This document shows, piece after piece, positions 46,135 through 56,032 of a DNA stretch of 64,000 bases. A program made the position numbers and the translations under genes. The stretch covers positions 52,167,059 to 52,231,058 of the forward strand of contig OY755252.1 of the NCBI GenBank assembly GCA_963576725.1, given 5' to 3'. The notes beneath the pieces are model-generated. The model had not been told where the DNA came from, did not search any database, and was given only the letters and a program-made list of their open reading frames with translations. The DNA comes from Azorinus chamasolen. Taxonomy: Eukaryota; Mollusca; Bivalvia; Cardiida; Solecurtidae. Position 1 is the stretch's first letter, and every line of letters begins with the position of its first letter.

Positions 46135-47328
46135 TTTAGCTCACCAGAGCACAAAGTGCTCAGGGTGAGCTATTGTGATCACCTGATGTCCGTCGTCCGT
46201 CGGCGTGCGTCGTGCGTCGTCCGTCATTCGTCGTCCGTCGTCAACAATTTGAACCTTTAAAAATCTTCTCCTCTGAATCTATAGGGTGCTCAGCTTTCAT
46301 CTTTGGCACATAGCTTCACCTATAGGTCCTTTACAAAAGTTATATAAATTATGTCCCTGGAGTCAAAATTGGCCCCACCCTGGGGGTGTCAAGTTTTCAA
46401 TAGAAACATATAGTGAAACTTTGAAAATCTTCTTCTCTGAAACTGGAAGGTTCTCAGCTTTGATATTTGGCACATAGCATCACCTATAGGTCCTCTACAA
46501 AAGTTACATAAATCATGTCCCTGGGGTTAAAATTGGCCCCGCCCTAGGGGTGGCAAGTTTTCCATATCTGACTGCTGCTTAAACACTAGTATCTTCTTGT
46601 CAAAAACTACATGTCCCAGAGCTTAGATATTTGGTGTATGGATTAACTTAGTTTACCTTAAAGAATTGTGTTAATATCATAGTTCTGAGGTTAAAATTGG
46701 TCCTGCCCTTTGGGTTAAACTTTAAAATTGGCTTTTTCACTTCAGAAACTGCGGCTAAAGGTTTCTCCTACAACCCAGTCCACTGAGACTGCCCTAGTTT
46801 TTATAGCCAGTTCCAGTGGTTTTACCCTTAGTCTAATCAGTAGAGTAGAAATTGTGTTTAGCCAAATAAATAACAAACACTCATTTTAGATTGAGAAAAC
46901 TAAGTGGATAATTCTCAAAATGCTCTTTGCATATCTATGTCCTGCATTAAGCTCTCAGATATCAATATAGAGTCTTATCAGTATATCTTTTGTGAAGTTT
47001 AGCTGAATACAAGTCAAGTGTTCTATGCTGTAGCATTCTTTATCAGTATCAGTATTATCTGCTTCAGAATTGTTGTCTGCTTGTCTAAGATTGTTCACAT
47101 CGTTTTTTAATACATGTCAATCTTACAATTAACTCTCTTGTACAAAACAATTATGAAGTACAATATTGGATTCTGATCTGACACATATGTAATTTGAAGT
47201 TACACATACGTCAGATCAGAATCCAAACTGTGCTAGGTCTCCCTTTGCACTTTGATAACAACTGGGTTGCCTCCCTTCTTGGTAGACAACTGATATTTTT
47301 AGATCTGGCCTATTTCACAGACAATTAA

Positions 47329-47510
47329 CCCTTTGCTCCATAATTATGCATTTCTGAACCATTGCAAACAGAGTAGACCCAGATTAGGTGGCTCATTTAG
47401 TAGCCATATGATGAATCTGCTCTGTTTACTTATGATATTATATAGTGCAAATTGCATTAAATTATTTCCATTTTTGTGTACAATATACAATGTACTTATA
47501 ATATGTTTAC
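47329..47510 (+). mobile_element. TTAA MITE, right end truncated
   Basis: TTAA at 47325-47328, CCCTTTGCTCCATAATTATG, CAAACAGAGTAGACCCAGAT and ATGATGAATCTGCTCTGTTT. The right terminal repeat is missing and another MITE starts at the next TTAA (47511-47514). Confidence 0.75.
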
Positions 47511-47514
47511 TTAA

Positions 47515-47748
47515 CCCTTTCCCTCATATAAATGCCTTTTCATGCATTTGCAAACAGAGCAGACCCAGATCAGGCGGCTCTATTAGCAGCTGTCTAATTA
47601 GGGTCTACTCTGTTTGTTAATGGAATTTGAAAGATGTTTTTCATTACTTTCTGAAATGGCTACACTTTCTATTTTTCATTACAACTAATTTGTCCATGAA
47701 TATTCAGTAGATATTGAAATTTTGAATAAACATAGAACATGGGAAGGG
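47515..47748 (+). mobile_element. TTAA MITE, CCCTTTCCCTCAT subfamily
   Basis: CCCTTTCCCTCATATAAATG mirrors CATAGAACATGGGAAGGG only partly; TTAA lies at 47511-47514 and 47749-47752. The core hairpin pairs GAGCAGACCCAGATCAGGCG with GTCTAATTAGGGTCTACTCT. Confidence 0.85.
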
Positions 47749-48311
47749 TTAAAAATAAGTTAAGATTTGAATAATGATATGAACTCATGTATCATCATCT
47801 TCAGGTCCTTTACAAAAGTTATATTAATTATGGCCCTTGGGTCAAAATTGGCCCTGCCCCAGGGATGGGTAGTTTTCAGTAGAAACATATAGAGCAAACT
47901 TTGAAAATCTTATGAAACTGAAAGGTTCTCAGCTTTCATATTTGGCTCATAGCATCATGTCTAAGTCCTCTACAAAACTTATGTAAATTATGCCCCTGGG
48001 GTCAAAATTGGCCCGCCCCAGGGCCGGCTAGTTTTCTATAGAAACATATAGTGAAAATTTTGAAAATCTTCTCCTCTGATTGTCTGGTGAGCGCTTCAGG
48101 GCCATTCTGGCCCTCTTGTTTGATAACTGGATTGCCTCCCTTGTTGGTAGTAAATCTGCAGTAATATTGCAGACTCAAACAAAGACAATTGTTATAGTAT
48201 GGCTCATGTAGTAGCCATCTGATCAATTTGCTGTTTGCTTATGATATAATATAGTGCAAATGGCATTACATTATTTTCATTTTGTGTACAATATACTTAT
48301 ATGTTTACTAA

Positions 48312-48551
48312 CCCTTTCTCTCATGTTAATACCTTTTCACACATTTGCAAACAGAGCAGACCCAGATCAGACGGCTCCTATAGCAGCTGTCTGATCAGGG
48401 TCCGCTCTGTTTGTCAATGGAATTTGAAAGATGTTTCTTTACTTTCTGAAATGGCTACACTGTCCCACCTTCCATATTTCATTATAACTATTTTGTCCAT
48501 GAATATTCAGTAGGTATTTAAATTTTGAATTAACATAGAACAGGAGAAGGG
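48312..48551 (+). mobile_element. TTAA MITE, CCCTTTCTCTCAT copy
   Basis: Close to 47515-47748 with a better hairpin: GACCCAGATCAGACGGCTCC against GCAGCTGTCTGATCAGGGTC. The flanks have drifted to CTAA and TTGA. Confidence 0.8.
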
Positions 48552-48766
48552 TTGAAAATAAATAAGATATGAATAATAATAACTCATGAAGGTGTAATGA
48601 AAATATCTGAAATTTTGAATATAAGTACATGTATATATTAATTTATTCTTTCTGAAATTCAACCAATTTGCCCAGGGAGAGGGTATACATACTTTTGTAC
48701 ATGCCCTTCTTTAGATTTGCATTGTTATATGTTTTCATTTACATTTTCTTAAATTTTCTTCACTTG

Positions 48767-48915
48767 AGGTCCTCTACAAAAGCTACATAAATTATGCCCC
48801 TTGGGTCAAAATTGGCCCTCGCCAGGGCTGGCTAGTTTTCTATAGAAACACATAGTGAAAACTTTGAAAATCTTCTCCTCTGGTGAGCGATGTCAGGGCC
48901 TTTCAGACCCTCTTG
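48767..48915 (+). mobile_element. Solo 3' end of AGCTCACC-family element
   Basis: One partial unit, GGCTAGTTTTCTATAGAAAC, GGTGAGCGATGTC, hairpin GGGCCTTTCAGACCC and TCTTG at 48915. Confidence 0.8.
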
Positions 48916-49279
48916 TTATTGTTTTAAGTACCAGGCAAGTACAATAATCTATTCAGCAGGGTTAACTTATATTGTTGTCAATTATCATTATAGTATACAT
49001 ATTCATGAATAAATATTCGTATTTGCCACCCAGTACTCGTGATGGGTGTATCACAAAAGCCCCTCCATACAAAAGCCCCTCATTTAAAAGGCCCTCACCA
49101 AAATGGTCAAGTTGAAAAAAGCTCCTCACTATTAAAAAATATACAAACATTAATTGAACTATCTTTAAGTGTTTTGTTAACTAGCTGTAACAAACAACTG
49201 ATTAACATTACATTGTACATGAGAATGTCGGTTTAATGCAAGTTTAATGCAAAAGAAATTATTCAAGAATAGAATATAT

Positions 49280-49440
49280 AGAGGATCTGTTGCGAGTTGT
49301 CTTTTAAGATCGCATGTTCCTAAACGAGCCTTAGAAAATGTCATTAAGCGAGCCTTGGCGAGCTTAATAACATTTTCTTGGTGAGTTTAGGAACATGTGA
49401 TCTTAAAAGACAACGAGCATCAGATTCTTTTTCTCACATA
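49280..49440. repeat. Fold-back, arms about 70 nt
   Basis: GGATCTGTTGCGAGTTGTC, TTTTAAGATCGCATGTTCC and AAATGTCATTAAGCGAGCC are mirrored by CGAGCTTAATAACATTTTC, GGAACATGTGATCTTAAAAG and ACAACGAGCATCAGATTC. A further inverted pair (CTTTTTCTCACATA near 49428 and TATGTGAGAAAAAT near 49595) suggests a MITE extending to about 49608. Confidence 0.8.
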
Positions 49441-49609
49441 TCAAAAAAGTGTATTTTCGCCGTTTAAATGACATGTAAACATAGGTTTCCATGGCTTGAC
49501 GTCATATATGACGCCATACGTTCTAAAGTGATCTTACACGTGTTACAGATAAGGAAATCTTAACCTGCTGTTCTAACTCGGATATAAGGGAAGGTATGTG
49601 AGAAAAATA

Positions 49610-50266
49610 CCTCCCAACTTTGACATTCTCTGATGACCAAACAAATTTAGTCAATCTTAATATAGGTGTTACAGTGGCATTTTCTATCAGCCTTGCAACT
49701 TGTTCCCTTCCAAGATATACGTAGGGTCCTTATATTAATTGTTTACCTAGACCATATTATAGTATAACATTGTTAATTTGATATATGGTGTGGGAAAACA
49801 CTCATGCTCTCTGTTTGTACCTAACTCACAATTAGCTAACTCTAATCCCCACTATGGCTCTCATAAAGTTTGGTGGAGAAATAAAGAAGTTATTCTTGAA
49901 AATGTTTTAATTTACGTATCTTACCTGGACGTCTGCCATATATGGCTTTGAAAACAGTGCTACTAGCACAGATCATCTCCACATTCTTTAGCAGTTGATA
50001 TGAGAGGAGTAGTTAGGAAATCTAAATAAATTACTTTATATTTCTCCTCTAAATGTGATCTTGCTGCAACTCATTGCCTCTCCAAGGCCATTGCAATGAG
50101 TTGCAGAAAGATAAGTTTTGACTGAAAAATAACAGATTTACTGCTCAGACATTCTATAAATGAAATCTTTTTTTAATTCTGCATGCTAACGGTGAAACCA
50201 GGTCTACTTATTTAAACAGTTTGGATCCAGTTTCAGTTTGTTTTAACATAGTGTCAATGTGCTTAT
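49610..50266. other. Non-coding stretch, nothing firm
   Basis: AT-rich sequence between the fold-back and the 79-bp array. A TTGGTGGAGAAATAAAG block near 49870 recurs elsewhere (10440, 10590), hinting at an old dispersed repeat. Confidence 0.4.
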
Positions 50267-51190
50267 GACATAAATCCACTGTTTGTACTGTTACAGGGAG
50301 CATTGCCAATCCTAAGGGTGTGGTAACATAACAACAATGTTCTTTGACATATATCCAATGTTTTAATTGTTTCAGGGGGCATTGCCAATCCTAAGGGTGT
50401 GGTAACATGACAACAGTGTTCTTTGACATATATCGAATGTTTTTAGCTCACCAGAGCACAAAGTGCTCAGGGTGAGCTTTTGTGATCGCCTGATGTCCGT
50501 CATCATGCGTCGTGTGTCGTCCGTCGTTCGTCGTCAACAATTTGAACCTTTAAAGTTCTTCTCCTCTGAATCTACAGGGGTCTAAGCTTTCATCTTTGGC
50601 ACATAGCATCATATGTAGGTCCTCTACAAAAGTTATATAAATTATACCCCTGGGGTCAAAATTGGCCCTGCCCCAGGGGTTTTCAGTTTTCAATAGAAAC
50701 ATATAGTGAAAACTTTGAACATCATCTCCTCTAAAACTAGAAGGTCCTCAGCTTTCATATTTGGCACATAGCTTCAACTTCAGGACTTCTACAAAAGTTA
50801 TATAAATTATGCCCCTAGGGTCAAAATTGGTCCCACCCCAGGGATTTCCAGTTTTTAATAGCTGACTGCATAAACAGCCTATGGGATCACCAGTTATGCA
50901 TAGGAAAAACTTTAAAAATATTCTTGTCAGAAACTACATGTCCCAGAGCTTAGATATTTGGTGTATAGATTTACTTAGCATAACTTTATGAGTTTTATAA
51001 GTATCATGGTTCTGGGGTTAAAATTGGCCCTGCCCTGTGTGTATATACTTCTTTACACCAGAAATTACATTCTAAAGGTTTCTCCTTAATATCACTCTTA
51101 GCTGAGACCAGTCATTGGGATTTCTTATATAATCACCCTTAGCCTGATCGGTAGAGTAGAAATTGTGTTTAGACAAATAACACACACTCA

Positions 51191-52745
51191 TTATGTCTCC
51201 CCCATTTATGGGGAGATATATTGTTTTTGCCAGAGTTGTCTGTCTGTCCGTCCGTCCGTCCGTCTGTCCGTCCGCACTCACCAAAGGGTAGTTGTGTGAC
51301 TTTTTCTAACTAGTCGCACAAGTAAAATCATTAACCTGGCCATCTCTTGTGACATTAACCTGGCCATTTCTTGTGACATTAACCTGGCCAGTTGTGGGAC
51401 ATAGGGTTAGGGTAAGGGTTAGCTTCCAGATCATTCTATTCCAAAGTTAGAGCCAAAAATAGTTTTACTTGTGGGACTAGTCACACAAGAAAAGATCAAA
51501 GGAAAAAGTCACACAACTACCCATTTGTTAGTATGTCCGTCCGTCTGTCCGTCACAAACTTGTGTCGCGCGTATCTCTGAAACCAGTTGGGCTAGAGTCA
51601 CCAAACTTCACAGGAATGTTCACCAGCATGAGTTGTTGTGCACCTATGGTTTTTGAATTGTCTCCCCTTGATAATTTTGGAGTTATTGCCCCTGATGACT
51701 TAAAATTAGAAAAACTTTGTGTCGCGCGTATCTATGAAACCGCTGGTACTAGAGTCACCAAACTTCACAGGAATGTTCACCAGCATGAGTTGTTGTGCAC
51801 CTATGGTTTTTTAATTGTCTCCCCCTGATAATTCTTGAGTTATTGCCCCTGATATGAATACTTAAATTTATACAAACTTTGTGGCGCGCGTATCTCTGAA
51901 ACCAGTAGGGCTAGAGTCACCAAACTTCACAGGATTGTTCACAAGCATGAGTTGTTTTGCTCTTAGGTTTTTTGAATTATCTCCCCTGTTAACTTTGGAG
52001 TTACTGCCCCTGATGACTTAAAATTAGACAAACTTTACTTAGTGTCGTGCATATCTCTGAAACCAGTAGGGCTAGAGTCACCAAACTTCACAGGAATGTC
52101 GACCAGCATGAGTTGTTGTACAACTTTGGTTTTTGAACTGTCTTCCCTTGATAACTTTGGAGTTATTGCCCCTGATATGATTACATTAAATTAGAGAAAT
52201 TTTTTGTCATGCATATCTTTAAAACCACTAGGGCTAGAGTCACCAAACTTCACAGGAATGTTCACCAGCATGAGTTGTTGTGCACCTGGGTTTTTTAATT
52301 GTCTCCCCCTTATAATTCTTGAGTTACTGCCCCTGATATGTTAACTTAAAATTAGAGAAACTTTGTGCTGCACGTATCTCTGAAACCAGTAGGGCTAGAG
52401 TCACCAAACTTCACAGGAATGTTCACCAGCATGAGTTGTTGTGCACCTGATAACTTTAGAGTTACTGCCCCTTATGACTTAAATAAGAGAAACTTTACTT
52501 TGTGTCACATGTATCTGAAACCACTAGTACTAGAGTCACCAAACTTCACAAGAATGTTGACTAGCATGTGTTATTGTGTATCTGGGGCTTTTGAATTGTC
52601 TCCCTCCGACAATGTTGGAGTTATTGTCCCTGATGACTTAAACATTAGACCCTGATAAGTTTGAAGTTACAGACATTACACTTGTGTATTGGAAAGAGGT
52701 TGGGAGGGGGAGACATCTGTTTTTGTGACAAAAACAAACCTCTAG
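51191..52745 (+). mobile_element. Hairpin-ended element, ATGTCTCCCC family, CTAG terminus
   Basis: It starts TTATGTCTCCCCCATTTATG, folding back on ATGGGGAGATAT, then GTCTGTCCGTCCGTCCGTC. Seven units of about 150 bp carry TATCTCTGAAACCAGTAGGG, CTAGAGTCACCAAACTTCAC and ATGTTCACCAGCATGAGTTG. The end is GGGGGAGACATC, the hairpin TGTTTTTGTGACAAAAACA and AACCTCTAG. The empty site CACTCATTTAAGATTG in the related copies at 16065 and 44105 fixes both ends. Confidence 0.9.
51286..51522. mobile_element. Fold-back MITE nested in the ATGTCTCCCC element
   Basis: GGGTAGTTGTGTGACTTTTT and CTAGTCGCACAAGTAAAA at the left are mirrored by TTTTACTTGTGGGACTAGTC and AAAAAGTCACACAACTACCC at the right. The middle has three copies of a 23-24-bp CCTGGCCATTTCTTGTGACA unit and a short GGGTTAGGGTAAGGGTTAG run. 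No clear target duplication. Confidence 0.8.
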
Positions 52746-52875
52746 TTTAAGATTGAGAAAACTGTGGATAATTCTCAAAATGCAGAATACTCTTAAAGCT
52801 TTTTTTCATACCTATGCCCTGCATTAAGCTACCAGCAATCAATATAGAGCATATCTGTTGTGAATTTCAGCTTAA

Positions 52876-53366
52876 CTCTTTGCATGCTGGGTAATTTTGT
52901 CATCTGCTAAATTGTTGTCTGCAGCATATTCACAAGTTATCCTAACTACACTCTTTCTTTCTGAGTTTTTCAGAAGTTCAGTCTCATTGACAAACAGTTC
53001 GGATATCAGATCAGGCACCACATTATGTTGGCCCTGATCTGGATCCAAACTGTTTGCATAGGTCATTAGTGGTGGGAGAATCCCACTACACACTTTCTTT
53101 CTAAGTTTTTCAGAAGTTCAGTCTCATTGACAATCAGTTTGGATATCAGATCAGGCACCACATTATGTTGGCCCTGATCTGGATCCAAACTGTGTGCATA
53201 GGTCATTAGTGGCGGGAGAATCCCACTACACACAGAAGTTCAGTCTCATTTACAAACAATTTGGATATCAGATCAGGCCCCACATTATGTGGGGCCTGAT
53301 CTGGATCCAAACTGTTTGCATAGGTCATTAGTGGTGGGAGAATCCGCCTCTAGCATCCAAAGAATA
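52876..53366 (+). mobile_element. TTAA MITE with tandemly repeated right half
   Basis: CTCTTTGCATGCTGGG after TTAA (52872-52875) starts a copy like 16196-16422. The segment from TTTCAGAAGTTCAGTCTCAT to GGTCATTAGTGGTGGGAGAA, with its hairpin, occurs three times (from about 52973, 53109 and 53236). The right end CATCCAAAGAA is present but its TTAA is lost. Confidence 0.8.
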
Positions 53367-53676
53367 CAAGTTCCAGTGGTCTAATGCTCTATCCATTCTT
53401 TCACTACATTCTTTTAGCATCATGTTCAGGTCCTGTACAAAAGTTATATAAATTGTGTCCCTGGGGTCAAAATTGGCACCGCCCCTGGGGTGTTAAGTTT
53501 TCAATAGAAACATATAGTGAAAACTTTGAAAATCTTCTCCTCTTATTGTCTGGTGAGCGATGTCAGGGCCATTCTGGCCCTCTTGTAATTGTTTCAGGGG
53601 GCATTGCCAATCCTAAGGGTGTGGTAACATGACAACAGTGTTCTTTGACATATATCTAATGTTTTAATTGTTTCAG

Positions 53677-53757
53677 GGGGCATTGCCATTCCAGGGGCTG
53701 TATTTGGTGTTTTGATGGGTGGATTTCTCCTGAAGAGATTCCAGATGGGACCGAGAG
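53677..53757 (+). CDS. SLCO: SLCO/OATP transporter, internal exon (TM8)
   Basis: Third exon of the transporter in the window. It supplies two bases, 26 codons and one base. The split first codon gives Gly, so the join reads SLFT-GG-IAIPGAVFGVLMG, the usual OATP start of TM8 with its conserved Pro and GG. Residues 2-18 form the membrane segment; LLKRFQMGPR is the following basic cytosolic turn. The acceptor is TTTTAATTGTTTCAG. The donor AGAG|GTACCG is weak, so the 3' edge is less sure than the others. Three decoy copies of its acceptor lie upstream. Downstream exons for TM9-TM12 and the large Cys-rich extracellular loop were not found before the window ends. Confidence 0.88.
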
Positions 53758-54037
53758 GTACCGTATTGACCCAGTCTATTATATCCTTTAGTGTTCATGT
53801 AAAGGCTAGTTCACGCCTTCGCAAACAGAGTAGACCCTAATCAGATGGTTCCTGCAGGATCTCTGATCTGGGTCAACACTGTTTACTATTACAACTCATT
53901 TCCAGCATTCAAATTTGTGATAACGCATGCAAACAGATTGGATCTAGATTGGACACTGAGTTACTGGACATCTCATCAGGATCCAAACCTTTTGACACTC
54001 TGACTGTATCTTGGAGGAGAAATTGGTGATGAATTAA

Positions 54038-54276
54038 CCCTTTACCTCATGTATAGTCATGTAAGAAATAATGATGTCATGAATATTTATGAGCTAAGAT
54101 TTTATAATGGTATATGAAGAGTCTTTGGCTATGGAAAATATGTAAAATCAGGTCTATATTATTCCATAAGCAAAAAGAGCAAGTCCTGATCAGGCAGCTC
54201 CTACAGGGATCATAATTATGGTCTGGATCTACTCTGTTTGCAAATGCACAAAAAGGGGTCTCTATCAGATAAAGGA
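54038..54276 (-). mobile_element. TTAA MITE in inverse order
   Basis: TTAA at 54034-54037, CCCTTTACCTCATGTATAG, AATGATGTCATGAATATTTA, GCAAGTCCTGATCAGGCAGC, then AGATAAAGGA; the right site is TTAT. Confidence 0.75.
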
Positions 54277-54348
54277 TTATCTTTTATAATTGTAGAATAC
54301 AAGTTTTATCAGATAGCAATTGTTTTACATAGAGATGGTTAACCCTTT

Positions 54349-55161
54349 TTAGCTCACCAGAGCACAAAGTGCTCAGGGTGAGCTGTAGTGATTGCCTGAT
54401 GTCACTCGGCGTGCGTCGTCCGTCGTCAGTCATCAACAATTTGAACCTTTAAAAATCTTCTCCTCTGAATCTACAGGGTTCTCAGCTTTCATCTTTGGCA
54501 CATAGTATCTTGAGGTCCTCTACAAAAGTTATATAAATTATGGCCCTGGGGTCAAAATTGGCCCCGCCCCAGCAGTGCCTTGTTTTCAATAGAAACATAT
54601 AGTAAAACTTTAAAAAAAACTTCTCCTCTGAAACCAGAAGGTTCTCAGCTTTCATATTTGGCACATATTATCATGTTCAGGTCCTCTACAAAAGTTATAT
54701 AAATTATGGCCCTGGGGTCAAAATTGGACCCGCCCCAGGGTTGGGCAGTTTTCAATAGACACAAATAGTGAAATCTTTGAAAATCTTCTTCTCTAAAACT
54801 GGAAGGCTCTCAGCTTTCATATTTGGCACATAGCATCATGTTCAGGTCCTCTACAAAAGTTATATAAATTATGGCCCGGGGGTCAAAATTGGCCCCGCCC
54901 CAGGGGTGGGCAGTTTTCAACAGAAACATATAGTGAAAACTTTGAAAATATTTTTCTCTGAAACTGGAAGGTTCTCAGCTTTCATATTTGGCACATAGCA
55001 CGATGTCCAGGTCCTCTACAAAAGTTATATAAATTGTGCGTTTTGGGTCAAAATTAGCCCATCCCCAGGGCAGGCTAGTTTTCTATAGAAACATATAGTT
55101 AAAACTTTGAAAATCTTCCCCTCTGTCTGGTGAGCGCTTCAGGGCCATTCTGGCCCTTTTG
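54349..55161 (+). mobile_element. Hairpin-ended element, AGCTCACC family
   Basis: Full 5' hairpin, a short CGGCGTGCGTCGTCCGTCG tract, four units of about 160 bp, GGTGAGCGC, hairpin GGGCCATTCTGGCCC and a slightly changed terminus TTTTG. Confidence 0.88.
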
Positions 55162-55271
55162 TCCTATTAATGAACATTTATGCAATTCATAAGAAAAAAA
55201 TGTATAAATGTTTGTTGAGACAAAAACTGTTTTCAACTCCTTTGACATTCAGTAACTATTGTCTAGATTTA

Positions 55272-55400
55272 TTATTATACCCCTGCAAACAAAGTTTTAA
55301 GTTGGCCATACTGGAATCAGCCTGTCGGTTGGTTAGTCAAGCAGTTGGTCTTTCGGTCAATCAGTCAGTCAAATTGCGATTTAGGCTTCTTTTGTTTGGG
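55272..55400 (+). mobile_element. 5' fragment of a TTATACCCCTGC family element
   Basis: TTATACCCCTGCAAAC followed by TTGGTTAGTCAAGCAG and GTCAATCAGTCAGTCAA has the opening plan of the hairpin-ended elements (C-rich start, then a GTC-rich repeat). No 3' end seen. Confidence 0.4.
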
Positions 55401-55796
55401 GTATTCATCGCCATCCGTTATAGCTCTAATTTATTCTCCAACTTGGTTTTTCTTCCATTAGAAAATACTGTTAGAGTGTTGTGTTGTTTGAAATCTGTTA
55501 TTGTTAGAGTGTTGTGTTGTTTGAAATCTGTTATTGTCTGGATTCAAACTGTTAGCATGCAAATAGTTAATTTTCAACAACCAACGATAAGTCTGTGATG
55601 ACAAGTGTAATCAGTTTGGATTCAGATGAGACACTGGGTATCTAGGCATCTCAACAGGATCGAAACTCTATAATCCTGTCTTTAGGTGTATAAAAAAGGA
55701 AGAAATTGTAACATAAAAAATGAGGCAGATGACAAATTTTGCAGAAGACTGTTTGTGGCAGCAGAATAGTTGGTTTTGTTTAATCCTACTCTTTAA

Positions 55797-56032
55797 CCCT
55801 TTCTCTGTTCTATGTATTTTCCAAATGCCTAGTGAATATTCATGGACAAAATAGTTATAATGAAATATTGAAGTGGGACTTTGGTCATGCAGCCATTTTA
55901 GAAAATAAAGAAACAAATTTTTCAAATTCCATTAGCAAACAGAGATTACCCATATCAAACGGCTTCTATTGGGTCTGATCTGGGTCTACTCTGTTTGCAA
56001 ATGTGTGAAAATGCTTTTATATGAAGGAAAGT
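55797..56032 (-). mobile_element. TTAA MITE in inverse order
   Basis: TTAA at 55793-55796 and 56033-56036. CCCTTTCTCTGTTCTATGTA at the left and TTTATATGAAGGAAAGTG at the right; the hairpin keeps CAAACAGAGATTACCCATAT and GATCTGGGTCTACTCTGTTT. Confidence 0.8.

Larger units (their letters stand above)
46136..48118 (+). mobile_element. AGCTCACC-family element, composite with MITE insertions
   Basis: Starts one T after the end of the previous copy. It has the 5' hairpin and a long CGTCGTGCGTCGTCCGTC tract, variant middle, then MITEs (47329-47748), then two more units and a normal 3' end (GGTGAGCGC, GGGCCATTCTGGCCC, TCTTG at 48118). It may instead be two truncated copies joined by the MITE stretch. 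Confidence 0.65.
50443..53585 (+). mobile_element. AGCTCACC-family element (long form) with nested ATGTCTCCCC element
   Basis: It begins TTAGCTCACCAGAGCAC and ends GGTGAGCGATGTC, GGGCCATTCTGGCCC, TCTTG. The middle matches 15325-16638. It splits one unit of the 79-bp repeat with no duplication. It contains 51191-52745 and a MITE series at 52876-53366. Own length without the nested element is 1588 bp. Confidence 0.95.
36331..53676 (+). other. SLCO intron, 17.3 kb
   Basis: Runs from GTAAGA to TTTTAATTGTTTCAG. It is mostly hairpin-ended elements, many in direct contact. 36331-37464 has no confirmed element; CTAGGGCTGTAACAATAC near 36472 looks like a hAT end, but no partner was found. No further exon was recognised. 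Confidence 0.85.
50297..53676 (+). repeat. 79-bp repeat of the exon-boundary region, split by an insertion
   Basis: GGGGCATTGCCAATCC preceded by TTTTAATTGTTTCAG begins at 50297 (worn), 50376 and 53598, and the genuine exon begins at 53677 with GGGGCATTGCCATTCC. Spacing is 79, then 79 after removal of the 3143-bp element, then 79. Each copy has a polypyrimidine tract and AG like the real acceptor. Read in the exon frame the copies give GGIANPKGVVT and a stop, so they cannot replace the exon. Confidence 0.9.

Noticed and set aside
51403..51422. GGGTTAGGGTAAGGGTTAG run as interstitial telomere
   Set aside because: Only about three imperfect units inside a fold-back MITE; too short to support a telomeric origin.
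55170..55598. 142-residue frame as the next SLCO exon
   Set aside because: No TM9-like or Cys-rich loop sequence, a short internal duplication, and no acceptor/donor pair in the needed phase.
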